Below the pieces are notes generated by a model, which saw nothing but the letters and a program-made list of their open reading frames with translations, was not told where the DNA came from and did no database searches. Of a stretch of DNA of 10,758 nt, positions 1 through 5,885 are shown piece by piece. Position numbers and translations under genes: made by a program. The stretch spans positions 1-10,758 of the forward strand of contig JAISJY010000047.1 in assembly GCA_031261365.1 (NCBI GenBank), given 5' to 3'. Origin of the DNA: Caryophanales bacterium (GTDB taxonomy: Bacteria > Bacillota_I > Bacilli_A > RFN20 > JAISJY01). Position 1 is the first letter of the stretch. Every line of letters begins with the position of its first letter.

Positions 1-584
1 GGGGAAAAAGAAAATAATCCATATCTTGTTATTCTTCACCTTGTTCCTTTAAAGCCAACAACACCATTTAAGGCAGCAGGTTTTCTAATAGAATCGCCTG
101 TATCACTTCCTAAAGCAAAAGGAACTAAACCTAAAGCAGTAGCAACCACACTACCAGAAGAAGAACCGCCAGACATATTTTTACTATTATAAGCATTTCT
201 AACTATACCTGTTAAAGCATTCATACCTGTACCACCCATGGCTAATTCATCTAAAGCAACTTTGCCTATTAATTGAGCACCAGCCTCTTTTAATCTTTTA
301 ATAACAGTAGCATCATAAACAGGAGTATAGTTTTTTAAAAAGTTACTAGAAGAAGTAGATAAAATATCTTTCGTAGAAAAGTTATCTTTACAAACATAAC
401 ATAAACCACTTAAAGCTTTATTACTTAATTCTAAATCGGGTTCAACTAAAGTAACTAAAAAATTATGTTCTTTATTTTTCTTTAATATTTCTCTTTGTAA
501 ATCTTTTAAATATAAAGAATAATCTATTTCTTTATGGTGTATTTTATTTAAAAAATCTTCAACAGTTGTTTTATGAAAGTTCAT
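1..584 (-). pseudogene. gatA: Asp/Glu-tRNA amidotransferase subunit A, 5' part, with in-frame stop
   Basis: GatA is the amidase subunit of GatCAB, which converts Glu-tRNA(Gln) or Asp-tRNA(Asn) to the amidated form using ammonia from glutamine. I start it at the ATG at 582-584, one base after the gatC stop, rather than at the TTG seven codons upstream that lies inside gatC. About 182 residues precede the stop. The amidase-signature catalytic residues are visible: Lys66 in YVCKDN, the GGSSSGS loop (139-145) and Ser165 in SDTGDSIRKPA. The frame then reads VGFKGTR and a TGA at 36-38, and continues as RITRYGLFSFSP to the edge. This is clearly the next GatA segment, in register with the family's usual FKPTYGR(V/I)(S/T)RYGL. 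Full-length GatA is about 480 residues, so most of the gene lies outside. The change is either a real nonsense lesion with adjacent substitutions or a sequence error near the window edge. TGA read as Trp is unlikely given TGG use elsewhere. Confidence 0.85.
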
Positions 585-585
585 C

Positions 586-879
586 CTATTTAACAACCTT
601 TCCAATTTTTATATGTTTCCCATCTAATTCTTTAACATTCTTAAAAACATCTTCTTCTTTTAAACTTTCTTCAGGAATATCTTCTCTCAATGAATAGTTT
701 TCTAATAAATAAGGGAAAGTCATTGGTTCTAATTTATCAATTCCCTCTATCTCTTCAATTAATTCAAATTGGCTCAATAAAATATCAAACTCTTTTTTTA
801 AAGTTTCATATTCTTCAGCTTTCATCTCAAACATCAAACGATGCGATAACTCTTTTAAGAAGTCAATAGTAATTTTCAC
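586..879 (-). CDS. gatC: Asp/Glu-tRNA amidotransferase subunit C
   Basis: GatC is the small subunit that wraps around and stabilises GatA in the GatCAB transamidase. The predicted 97-residue protein starts VKITIDFLKELSHRLMF and contains the family pattern of an N-terminal helix, a middle helical part ending in the conserved region around LEPMTFPYLL, and an acidic stretch with LREDIPEES. The open frame extends to an ATG at 904-906. I choose the GTG at 877-879 because it gives the normal family length, and because a TATAAT box sits exactly six bases upstream, which would put transcription start on the GTG. The gene ends with TAG, one base before the gatA ATG, so the two are translationally linked; gatB would be expected further left, outside the window. 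The identification is firm and the start choice moderately so. Confidence 0.9.
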   Translation of the reverse strand: MKITIDFLKELSHRLMFEMKAEEYETLKKEFDILLSQFELIEEIEGIDKLEPMTFPYLLENYSLREDIPEESLKEEDVFKNVKELDGKHIKIGKVVK

Positions 880-885
880 GCAATA

Positions 886-891
886 ATTATA
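886..891 (-). promoter_or_regulatory. -10 box of gatCA, leaderless arrangement
   Basis: On the minus strand this reads TATAAT, a perfect -10 consensus, followed by six bases (TATTGC) and then the GTG start of gatC. The expected transcription start is the G of the GTG. No convincing -35 box is seen at 17 bases; TTGAAT occurs upstream but only nine bases away. No Shine-Dalgarno sequence could exist in such a transcript. Confidence 0.6.
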
Positions 892-914
892 TAACATATA
901 ATTCAATTATTCAT

Positions 915-920
915 TATAAT
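915..920 (+). promoter_or_regulatory. -10 box of rqcH, leaderless arrangement
   Basis: A perfect TATAAT is followed by six bases (ATTTTC) and then the ATG of rqcH at 927, so transcription is expected to start on or next to the A of the ATG. A weak -35 candidate, ATAACA at 891-896 (four of six matches to TTGACA), is 18 bases upstream. It overlaps the last base of the opposing gatC -10 box. No Shine-Dalgarno motif precedes the ATG. Confidence 0.6.
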
Positions 921-926
921 ATTTTC

Positions 927-2363
927 ATGGACGGATTATTTTTTTATAAGTTAACCTCTTTATTAAGAACTGAAATATTAGAGAGTAGAATTCACCACTT
1001 TGACCAAATATCAAAAAATGTTTTCATAATGGAACTTAATAAAGGAAAGGTGATTTTTAATCTAAATCAAAAAACCTCTTTTTTCTTTACTCAAGAAAAA
1101 TATGAAAGTTCTCTAGCCACTAATTACTTTTTAACAACAATTCGGAGCAAAATAAATAAAGGACTTATTAAAGAAGTAAAACAACTTAATTATGATAGAA
1201 TACTCCAAATTAAAATAGAAAGAGTAAATGATATTTATCAACCTGTTTATTATGATTTAATTATTGAACTAACAGGTAATAGATTTAATATTTGTTTATT
1301 AGAAAACGAAAAAATAATAGTAAGTTTAAACCCGAGAAGTAATAAATATGCTTTACCTCTTTTTAAAGGACACAAAGCCATTTTTGAACTCATAAAAGAA
1401 GACCAAAGATATGGTTTATTATGTAAATATCTTTTTGATTTTAAAGAAAACAACAATTACTCTTTAACCCAACTAATTACCTTAATAGATAATAGTAATA
1501 CTCTATTTTTAAACAACATATACCCACATTTCATAAAATTAGTTAAATCAGAAGAGCATTCAATTAAAGAAGGACTATACTTATTATTTGAAAAAGAACT
1601 ACTCAATACCACTAATAGTTTTATAACTCCTGTTTTAAATATTACTAATAAATTAATAAGTTCTAATTTAAAAAGAATAAGCATTATTGAACAATTAATA
1701 AATAACTCTTCTCTAAATGATTATCTAGAATACGGGAAAATCTTATTAACTACCAATGAACAAGAATTAGAAGAATGTATTATTACTTATAATATTCCTT
1801 ATAATAGAGATATTTCCATTATTGAAAACTCTAATTACTTCTTTAAATTATACAAAAAAGAAAAAGGCAAACTTTTATATAATAGAGAGTTACTTTTAAA
1901 ACTTCAAGATGATAATGATTTTTTACAAGACATTTTAGTTGAACTTTCTTATGCAACTCCTAGTTCCTTAACAGAAATAAAGCAAGAACTTGTTGAAAAA
2001 AACTTTATTAAATTTAAAAATATTAAAAAAACTACTCCTAAATATTTAAAGTTTGTTTATAACAACACCAATATATATGTTGGATTAAATGCTTTACAAA
2101 ATGAATATTTAACTTTTAAAATTGCCAAAGGAAACGATACTTTTTTGCATGTACACGAATATTCAGGCAGTCATGTCATTATAAATAGTGAAAATCCTGA
2201 TAAAACTACTTTAGAATATGCTGGGGCTTTAGCTAAAAAATATTCAAAAGCCTCTGATTTAGGAAAAGTTCAAATAGATTATACTTTAGTAAAATACTTG
2301 AAAAAAATAAAAGAAAAAAGAGGAAAAGCCTTACTTAAAAACTACTCCTCTTTTATGATTTAA
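927..2363 (+). CDS. rqcH: RqcH / NFACT family ribosome quality-control factor
   Basis: RqcH (Rqc2/NEMF homologue, formerly called fibronectin-binding protein) binds 50S subunits carrying stalled peptidyl-tRNA and recruits tRNA(Ala) to add C-terminal alanine tails that mark the chain for degradation. The N-terminal NFACT-N domain starts with MDGLFFYKLT and carries the family's Asp-Arg pair at residues 90-91 (NYDRILQI), then LIIELTGNRFNICLLENEKII. A helical middle with a coiled coil spans about 295-360. The C-terminal NFACT-R domain (about 370-478) shows NIYVGLNALQNEYLTFKIA and HVHEYSGSHVII. At 478 residues it is shorter than the roughly 570 of Bacillus RqcH; the shortening seems to lie mostly in the helix-hairpin-helix region (about 185-265). 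The start is supported by the -10 box six bases upstream. The TAA stop overlaps the stop of the convergent ald gene by four bases. Confidence 0.93.
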   Translation: MDGLFFYKLTSLLRTEILESRIHHFDQISKNVFIMELNKGKVIFNLNQKTSFFFTQEKYESSLATNYFLTTIRSKINKGLIKEVKQLNYDRILQIKIERVNDIYQPVYYDLIIELTGNRFNICLLENEKIIVSLNPRSNKYALPLFKGHKAIFELIKEDQRYGLLCKYLFDFKENNNYSLTQLITLIDNSNTLFLNNIYPHFIKLVKSEEHSIKEGLYLLFEKELLNTTNSFITPVLNITNKLISSNLKRISIIEQLINNSSLNDYLEYGKILLTTNEQELEECIITYNIPYNRDISIIENSNYFFKLYKKEKGKLLYNRELLLKLQDDNDFLQDILVELSYATPSSLTEIKQELVEKNFIKFKNIKKTTPKYLKFVYNNTNIYVGLNALQNEYLTFKIAKGNDTFLHVHEYSGSHVIINSENPDKTTLEYAGALAKKYSKASDLGKVQIDYTLVKYLKKIKEKRGKALLKNYSSFMI

Positions 2364-3442
2364 CCTTTGTAAGATTCTTTAACAGCTCCGTTTGTTATTT
2401 TTCCTTGATAAGTATTTAAGCCTAATGTTATTGGCTTATATTCTAAAGCTTTTTCAATGCCTTTATCGGCAATTTGTAAACCAAACTTAATAGTGGCATT
2501 ATTTAAAGCTAAAGTAGAAGTTAAAGCCACAGCACCAGGCATATTAGCCACACAATAATGAATAATCCCATCCACTGTAAAAACAGGATCAGAATGTGTT
2601 GTTGGTTTACTAACTTCTGTTGACCCACCTTGATCAATAGCCACATCCACAATAACTGCTCCTAATTTCATATCTTTATAATATTCTGTTTTTATTAACT
2701 TTGGAGCTTTAGCACCTGGTAATAAAACACAACTAATAACTAAATCAGCATTTACTAAAGCTGAAATAATATTTGTTGTATTAGAATATAAAGTTGTTAT
2801 TTGATTTTTATATTCTTGATTTAATTGTTCTAATTTATATAAATTAACATCTAAAACAGTAACATTTGCTCCTAAACCAACCAAAGATGAGATAGCATTT
2901 TCTCCCACAGTACCTGCCCCAATAACTACAGCATTAGCTCTACTTACACCTGGAACTCCATTAATTAAAATCCCTCTGCCTCCATAAGGCGTTTGTAAAT
3001 ATTTACTTCCTTCAATAACTGCTAATCTTCCAGCAACTTGGCTCATCGGTTTTAAACATGGCAAAGATCTATCTTCTAATTCAATAGTTTCATAAGCCAC
3101 ACTAGTTACTTCACTCTTTAATAATGCTTCTAATAATCTTTCTTCAGCAGCCAAATGTAAATAAGTATATAAGATTAAACCTTTTCTAAAATATTTATAT
3201 TCCACAGGTAAAGGTTCTTTTACTTTAACCATCATATCAACAGTATTCCAAACAGTTGATGCATCACTAATAATTGTGGCTCCAGAAGCTCTGTATTCTT
3301 CATTAATAAAACCACTACCAACTCCAGCATTACTTTCTACATATACTTGATGTCCATGCAAAACATAATCATGAACAGCTTGAGGGGTTAAACCCACTCT
3401 ATTTTCATTGTTTTTTATTTCTTTAACAGTTCCAATTTTCAT
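2360..3442 (-). CDS. ald: alanine dehydrogenase
   Basis: Ald catalyses NAD-dependent interconversion of L-alanine with pyruvate and ammonia in the cytoplasm. The 360-residue product has the usual family length. It begins MKIGTVKEIKNNENRVGLTP, with substrate-site Arg15. Lys75 in MVKVKEP and His96 in YLHLA match the catalytic pair known from characterised alanine dehydrogenases. The Rossmann fingerprint GAGTVG is at 175-180, with Asp198 as the likely NAD-ribose acidic residue. Asp270 in VDVAIDQGG matches the second catalytic position, and the closing signature HYCVANMPGAVALTST follows. A clear Shine-Dalgarno sequence supports the ATG start. It lies 43 bases downstream of the small P-loop gene on the same strand, so the two are probably co-transcribed. 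No terminator hairpin follows; the stop overlaps that of rqcH. Confidence 0.97.
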   Translation of the reverse strand: MKIGTVKEIKNNENRVGLTPQAVHDYVLHGHQVYVESNAGVGSGFINEEYRASGATIISDASTVWNTVDMMVKVKEPLPVEYKYFRKGLILYTYLHLAAEERLLEALLKSEVTSVAYETIELEDRSLPCLKPMSQVAGRLAVIEGSKYLQTPYGGRGILINGVPGVSRANAVVIGAGTVGENAISSLVGLGANVTVLDVNLYKLEQLNQEYKNQITTLYSNTTNIISALVNADLVISCVLLPGAKAPKLIKTEYYKDMKLGAVIVDVAIDQGGSTEVSKPTTHSDPVFTVDGIIHYCVANMPGAVALTSTLALNNATIKFGLQIADKGIEKALEYKPITLGLNTYQGKITNGAVKESYKG

Positions 3443-3452
3443 ACTAAAAAAA

Positions 3453-3459
3453 CTCCTTT
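3453..3459 (-). promoter_or_regulatory. Shine-Dalgarno sequence of ald
   Basis: On the minus strand this reads AAAGGAG, followed by ten bases to the ald ATG. It lies in the 43-base gap after the P-loop gene and shows that this organism does use classical ribosome binding sites for downstream cistrons. No separate -10 box is obvious in the gap. Confidence 0.7.
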
Positions 3460-3485
3460 AATTTCTATGTTAATTAACTATTTAT

Positions 3486-3791
3486 TTATTTCTTATCAAT
3501 ATCAATTATTTCAACATTATCAGTATTATTAATAGTAACAACACTTATTTCAAGACTGAAAACTGCTTTTAATAATCTTTCAACATCATCTATAAGAACC
3601 GCTTTAACATCTCCGTTTAATTCTTTGTAATAAATAGGGGTCGGTATCTTTAAACCATAACCTTGGGATTTATCTAATAACCTTTGAACTCTTTTAGTAG
3701 ATTCGCATAAAACAGGAACCATATGCTCAGCACTGTACTCTAAAATCTTTTTTGTTTTTCCGCTTCCGGGATTGCCAATTATAATTTTCAT
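3486..3791 (-). CDS. small P-loop NTPase-like protein, function unknown
   Basis: I do not recognise this 101-residue protein as a named gene. It starts MKIIIGNPGSGKTKKIL, with a textbook Walker A motif at residues 6-13 (GNPGSGKT). A Walker B-like strand follows at 65-71 (VLIDDVE, with Asp68 and Asp69), then a further strand ISVVTINNTD (about 82-91) that sits where a sensor strand would be. The protein is only about half the size of a usual P-loop domain, with no visible membrane segment. It could be a minimal ATP- or GTP-binding protein, or a phage-type packaging or recombination ATPase fragment that has become a housekeeping gene. A good ribosome binding site precedes it. It is the first gene of a probable two-gene transcript with ald. 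Real gene: likely; function: not assignable. Confidence 0.75.
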   Translation of the reverse strand: MKIIIGNPGSGKTKKILEYSAEHMVPVLCESTKRVQRLLDKSQGYGLKIPTPIYYKELNGDVKAVLIDDVERLLKAVFSLEISVVTINNTDNVEIIDIDKK

Positions 3792-3798
3792 ATATAAT

Positions 3799-3804
3799 CT
3801 CCTT
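3799..3804 (-). promoter_or_regulatory. Shine-Dalgarno sequence of the small P-loop gene
   Basis: The minus strand reads AAGGAG, seven bases before the ATG at 3789-3791, which fixes the start. Its transcript must therefore have a leader, unlike the divergent ntdP. Upstream the strand is a run of A and T (for example TAATAT after TTGT) in which a -10 box is plausible but cannot be singled out. Confidence 0.7.
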
Positions 3805-3859
3805 AATATATAAATATATTACAACAAAATAGAAAAAAGTTCTACTATAATTTGATATA

Positions 3860-3868
3860 TGTTAAAAT
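3860..3868 (+). promoter_or_regulatory. extended -10 of ntdP, leaderless arrangement
   Basis: The sequence TGTTAAAAT is an extended -10 (TG, one base, then TAAAAT). Its last base is six bases before the GTG at 3875, so transcription is expected to begin on the start codon. No Shine-Dalgarno sequence lies between the box and the GTG, which is followed in frame by a good NtdP protein. Confidence 0.6.
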
Positions 3869-3874
3869 CTTTTT

Positions 3875-4390
3875 GTGAATTATTTGAAATGTAGTGTGGT
3901 CTCTTATAAACAAGATGGCAATTTCCATAGAAGTTGGGATAGTTTTTTTATAATTGAAGAGACCAAAGATTACTATATTTTAGGTAATCATATTTCTAAA
4001 ATTATTGAAGATGATGGAAGGGTTTGGTATTCTAAAGACCCTGTTATTTCTATCTTTTATAAAGAAACCTTCAAAAATATAATTTGTATGATTAAAAATA
4101 CAGGTATTAAATATTATGTTAATTTAGCTTCTCCATCTTTTTTCCATGAGCAAACTATTTATTATATTGATTATGATTTAGATATTACTTATTCTTTAGA
4201 AAACGGGATTAATATTTTAGATTATGATGAATATGAAGAAAACAAAATAAAATATAATTATTCGGCTGAACTAATTTATAGTATTCAAAAAGAAACTCAA
4301 AATGTCATTAAACTAATTAATCAAAAAGAATTTCCTTTCAATACTACCAAAATAATGAATTATTATAATTTAATTATTAATCTTAAATAG
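3875..4390 (+). CDS. ntdP: NtdP/YgaC-type nucleoside tri- and diphosphatase (DUF402)
   Basis: The 171-residue product belongs to the DUF402 family whose Bacillota members (YgaC/NtdP, Sc1479-like) hydrolyse nucleoside tri- and diphosphates in a metal-dependent way. Residues in order that match the family are YKQDGNFHRSWD near the N terminus, DDGRVWYSKDPVISIF, the strand YYVNLASPSFF, the acidic metal-binding segment YIDYDLDI, and LDYDEYEEN. The length is close to the approximately 176 residues of B. subtilis YgaC. The GTG start is chosen because the protein then aligns from its first residues and because an extended -10 is six bases upstream. It is a single-gene transcript, divergent from the P-loop gene and convergent on the reductase gene with zero bases between stops. 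Confidence 0.9.
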   Translation: MNYLKCSVVSYKQDGNFHRSWDSFFIIEETKDYYILGNHISKIIEDDGRVWYSKDPVISIFYKETFKNIICMIKNTGIKYYVNLASPSFFHEQTIYYIDYDLDITYSLENGINILDYDEYEENKIKYNYSAELIYSIQKETQNVIKLINQKEFPFNTTKIMNYYNLIINLK

Positions 4391-5329
4391 TTATTTTATA
4401 GAAGAATAAAAAGTAGGATTTTTGCTTGGGTATATCTTTTGGTGTATAGCTGTAACAGCTGTTATGACCTCTCCAAATCCTGTGGTTAATGTTTTAGTTT
4501 TACCATAATAAGAACAAGCATTCCCGACACAAAAAACACCTTCAAAACTTGTTTCCATATTTGTTTTTACTTGAATACCTAATGTATCTATGTTTAAAAT
4601 ATTAGAAAAATAATTTTTACTTTCTAAAAAACCATAATTAACGACAAGATAATCAAAATATATCTTTTCGGTAGAGTTTATTAGTAAAAAATGCTTATCA
4701 TTTTCTATAATAATTTTATCAATGTGGGCAGATGTTATTACATTTCCAAGACTGTTCCTAAATAATTCCAAAGAATGTTCATGCCCTCTAAACTCAGCTC
4801 TTCTATGGATAAGAGTAACAGATTTAGCAATATCTTTTAATAAATTAGCATTGTCTAAAGCAGAATCTCCTCCCCCTAAAACTATAACATCTTTATTCAA
4901 TAAACTTTTTAAATCGGTAATCTGATAAAGTACTTTTTCATCTACTCCTTCAACCTCTAGCTTTTTAGGAATATTAACCCCATTACCTGAAGAAATCAAA
5001 ATAGTCTTACTCTCATATTTATCTTTATTGGTAATAACTAAATAAGAATCTTGAAGTTTCTTTATTTCTATAATTTCCTCTTGATAATGAATTGGAATAT
5101 CTTTAGCAAAGGTTTCATATTGTTGATAAAGCATTTCAATAAAATCTTTGGACTTAACTGCTAAAATGCCCGGCACATCTGAAATTATTTTTTCTGGGTA
5201 AATCTTTAAAGGTTGTCCCCCATATACTTCTTTGCTTTCTAAAATAAGAGACTTTAATTTTCTTAAACCTAGATAATACCCTGCAAAAAGACCTATTGGT
5301 CCTGCCCCCACCACAATTACATCAAGCAT
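4391..5329 (-). CDS. yumC: ferredoxin/flavodoxin-NADP+ reductase, thioredoxin-reductase-like (type 2)
   Basis: This 312-residue flavoprotein matches the YumC-type ferredoxin-NADP+ reductases of Bacillota, which move electrons between NADPH and ferredoxin or flavodoxin. It has the N-terminal FAD fingerprint GAGPIG (8-13), the family motif GGQPLKIYPEKIISDVPGI (37-55), the NADPH fingerprint GGGDSALDNA (152-161), and HRRAEFRGHEHS (175-186). The last resembles the NADP-phosphate binding arginines. The CxxC redox pair of thioredoxin reductase is absent, which separates the two families. The second FAD motif reads GVFCVGNAC (264-272), with Asn where relatives normally have Asp. The C-terminal GKTKTLTTGFGEVITAV is typical of the group. 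The start is supported by a -10 box six bases upstream. The stop abuts the ntdP stop with no gap. Confidence 0.9.
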   Translation of the reverse strand: MLDVIVVGAGPIGLFAGYYLGLRKLKSLILESKEVYGGQPLKIYPEKIISDVPGILAVKSKDFIEMLYQQYETFAKDIPIHYQEEIIEIKKLQDSYLVITNKDKYESKTILISSGNGVNIPKKLEVEGVDEKVLYQITDLKSLLNKDVIVLGGGDSALDNANLLKDIAKSVTLIHRRAEFRGHEHSLELFRNSLGNVITSAHIDKIIIENDKHFLLINSTEKIYFDYLVVNYGFLESKNYFSNILNIDTLGIQVKTNMETSFEGVFCVGNACSYYGKTKTLTTGFGEVITAVTAIHQKIYPSKNPTFYSSIK

Positions 5330-5335
5330 AAAACA

Positions 5336-5344
5336 ATTTTAACA
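5336..5344 (-). promoter_or_regulatory. extended -10 of the ferredoxin reductase gene, leaderless arrangement
   Basis: The minus strand reads TGTTAAAAT, identical to the extended -10 of ntdP, followed by six bases (TGTTTT) and the ATG of the reductase. No -35 match at 17 bases and no Shine-Dalgarno sequence is present. The expected transcription start is base 5329, the A of the ATG. Confidence 0.6.
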
Positions 5345-5411
5345 TAGTAACAGTTAAAAAACTAACTTATTTTATTGTTCATTATTAAGAAATAACCCCT
5401 TCTTTGAATAG

Positions 5412-5420
5412 TGATATAAT
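5412..5420 (+). promoter_or_regulatory. extended -10 of the tsaE operon, leaderless arrangement
   Basis: TGATATAAT is an extended -10 with a perfect TATAAT (5415-5420), six bases before the GTG of tsaE. The six intervening bases are themselves TATAAT, so an alternative later start is conceivable, but it would remove the start codon. It is the only promoter candidate seen for the whole 5427-10066 operon. Confidence 0.6.
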
Positions 5421-5426
5421 TATAAT

Positions 5427-5885
5427 GTGAAATATCAATTAAAATTAGAAAATAAGGAAAGCACTATCTTATTCGGAAAAACATTTGCCAAAGTTATTGT
5501 TCCTAATTTAGTTATTGTTTTATTAGGTGATTTGGGAAGTGGAAAAACTACCTTTACTCAAGGAGTAGCCTTAGGATTAAATATTAAAGAAGAAGTTAAA
5601 AGTCCAACCTTTGCTATTATAAATATTTATGAAGGAACTTTGCCTTTATTTCATTTTGATGTTTATAGATTACAAGATAACTTACAAGACTTAGGCTTTA
5701 ATGAATATTTTTATGCAGGTGGAGTATCTATTATTGAATGGGGCAACATTATAAAACAATATTTGCCTGAAGAATATCTAATTATTACTTTTGCTTACAA
5801 AGAACATTATAGAACAGCCCTTATTGAAACAAATAAATATGAAAAAGAATTAAAGGACTTTATAAGATTATGGGAACAACTTTAA
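5427..5885 (+). CDS. tsaE: tRNA threonylcarbamoyladenosine biosynthesis ATPase TsaE
   Basis: TsaE is the ATPase that works with TsaB and TsaD to form N6-threonylcarbamoyladenosine at position 37 of ANN-decoding tRNAs. The 152-residue product has the family's normal length. It shows Walker A GDLGSGKTTFTQG (34-46), the switch-like segment SPTFAIINIYEG (59-70), the HFDVYRL motif (76-82), DLGFNEYF (88-95) and IIEWGN (102-107). The start is GTG, directly downstream of an extended -10 with no leader. Its last 16 bases overlap the tsaB-rimI gene, so translation is probably coupled. The carbamoyl-AMP synthase TsaC/TsaC2 is not in the window and must be encoded elsewhere. Confidence 0.96.
   Translation: MKYQLKLENKESTILFGKTFAKVIVPNLVIVLLGDLGSGKTTFTQGVALGLNIKEEVKSPTFAIINIYEGTLPLFHFDVYRLQDNLQDLGFNEYFYAGGVSIIEWGNIIKQYLPEEYLIITFAYKEHYRTALIETNKYEKELKDFIRLWEQL

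Noticed and set aside
36..38. In-frame TGA in gatA as evidence for TGA = Trp (genetic code 4)
   Set aside because: The intact proteins in the window use TGG for Trp, no other conserved frame is broken by TGA, and the tsaB-rimI and membrane protein genes end at TGA in normal overlaps.
586..906. Longer gatC starting at the ATG at 904-906
   Set aside because: It adds nine residues not typical of GatC and would place the start upstream of the perfect -10 box; the GTG at 877-879 fits length and promoter better.
1250..1684. Two short minus-strand open frames opposite rqcH
   Set aside because: They are antisense shadows of a well-supported gene, with no ribosome binding site or recognisable domain.
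3470..3480. TTAATTAA palindrome between the P-loop gene and ald as an operator
   Set aside because: Short AT-only palindromes are expected by chance in such an AT-rich gap, and no second copy or flanking repeat is seen.
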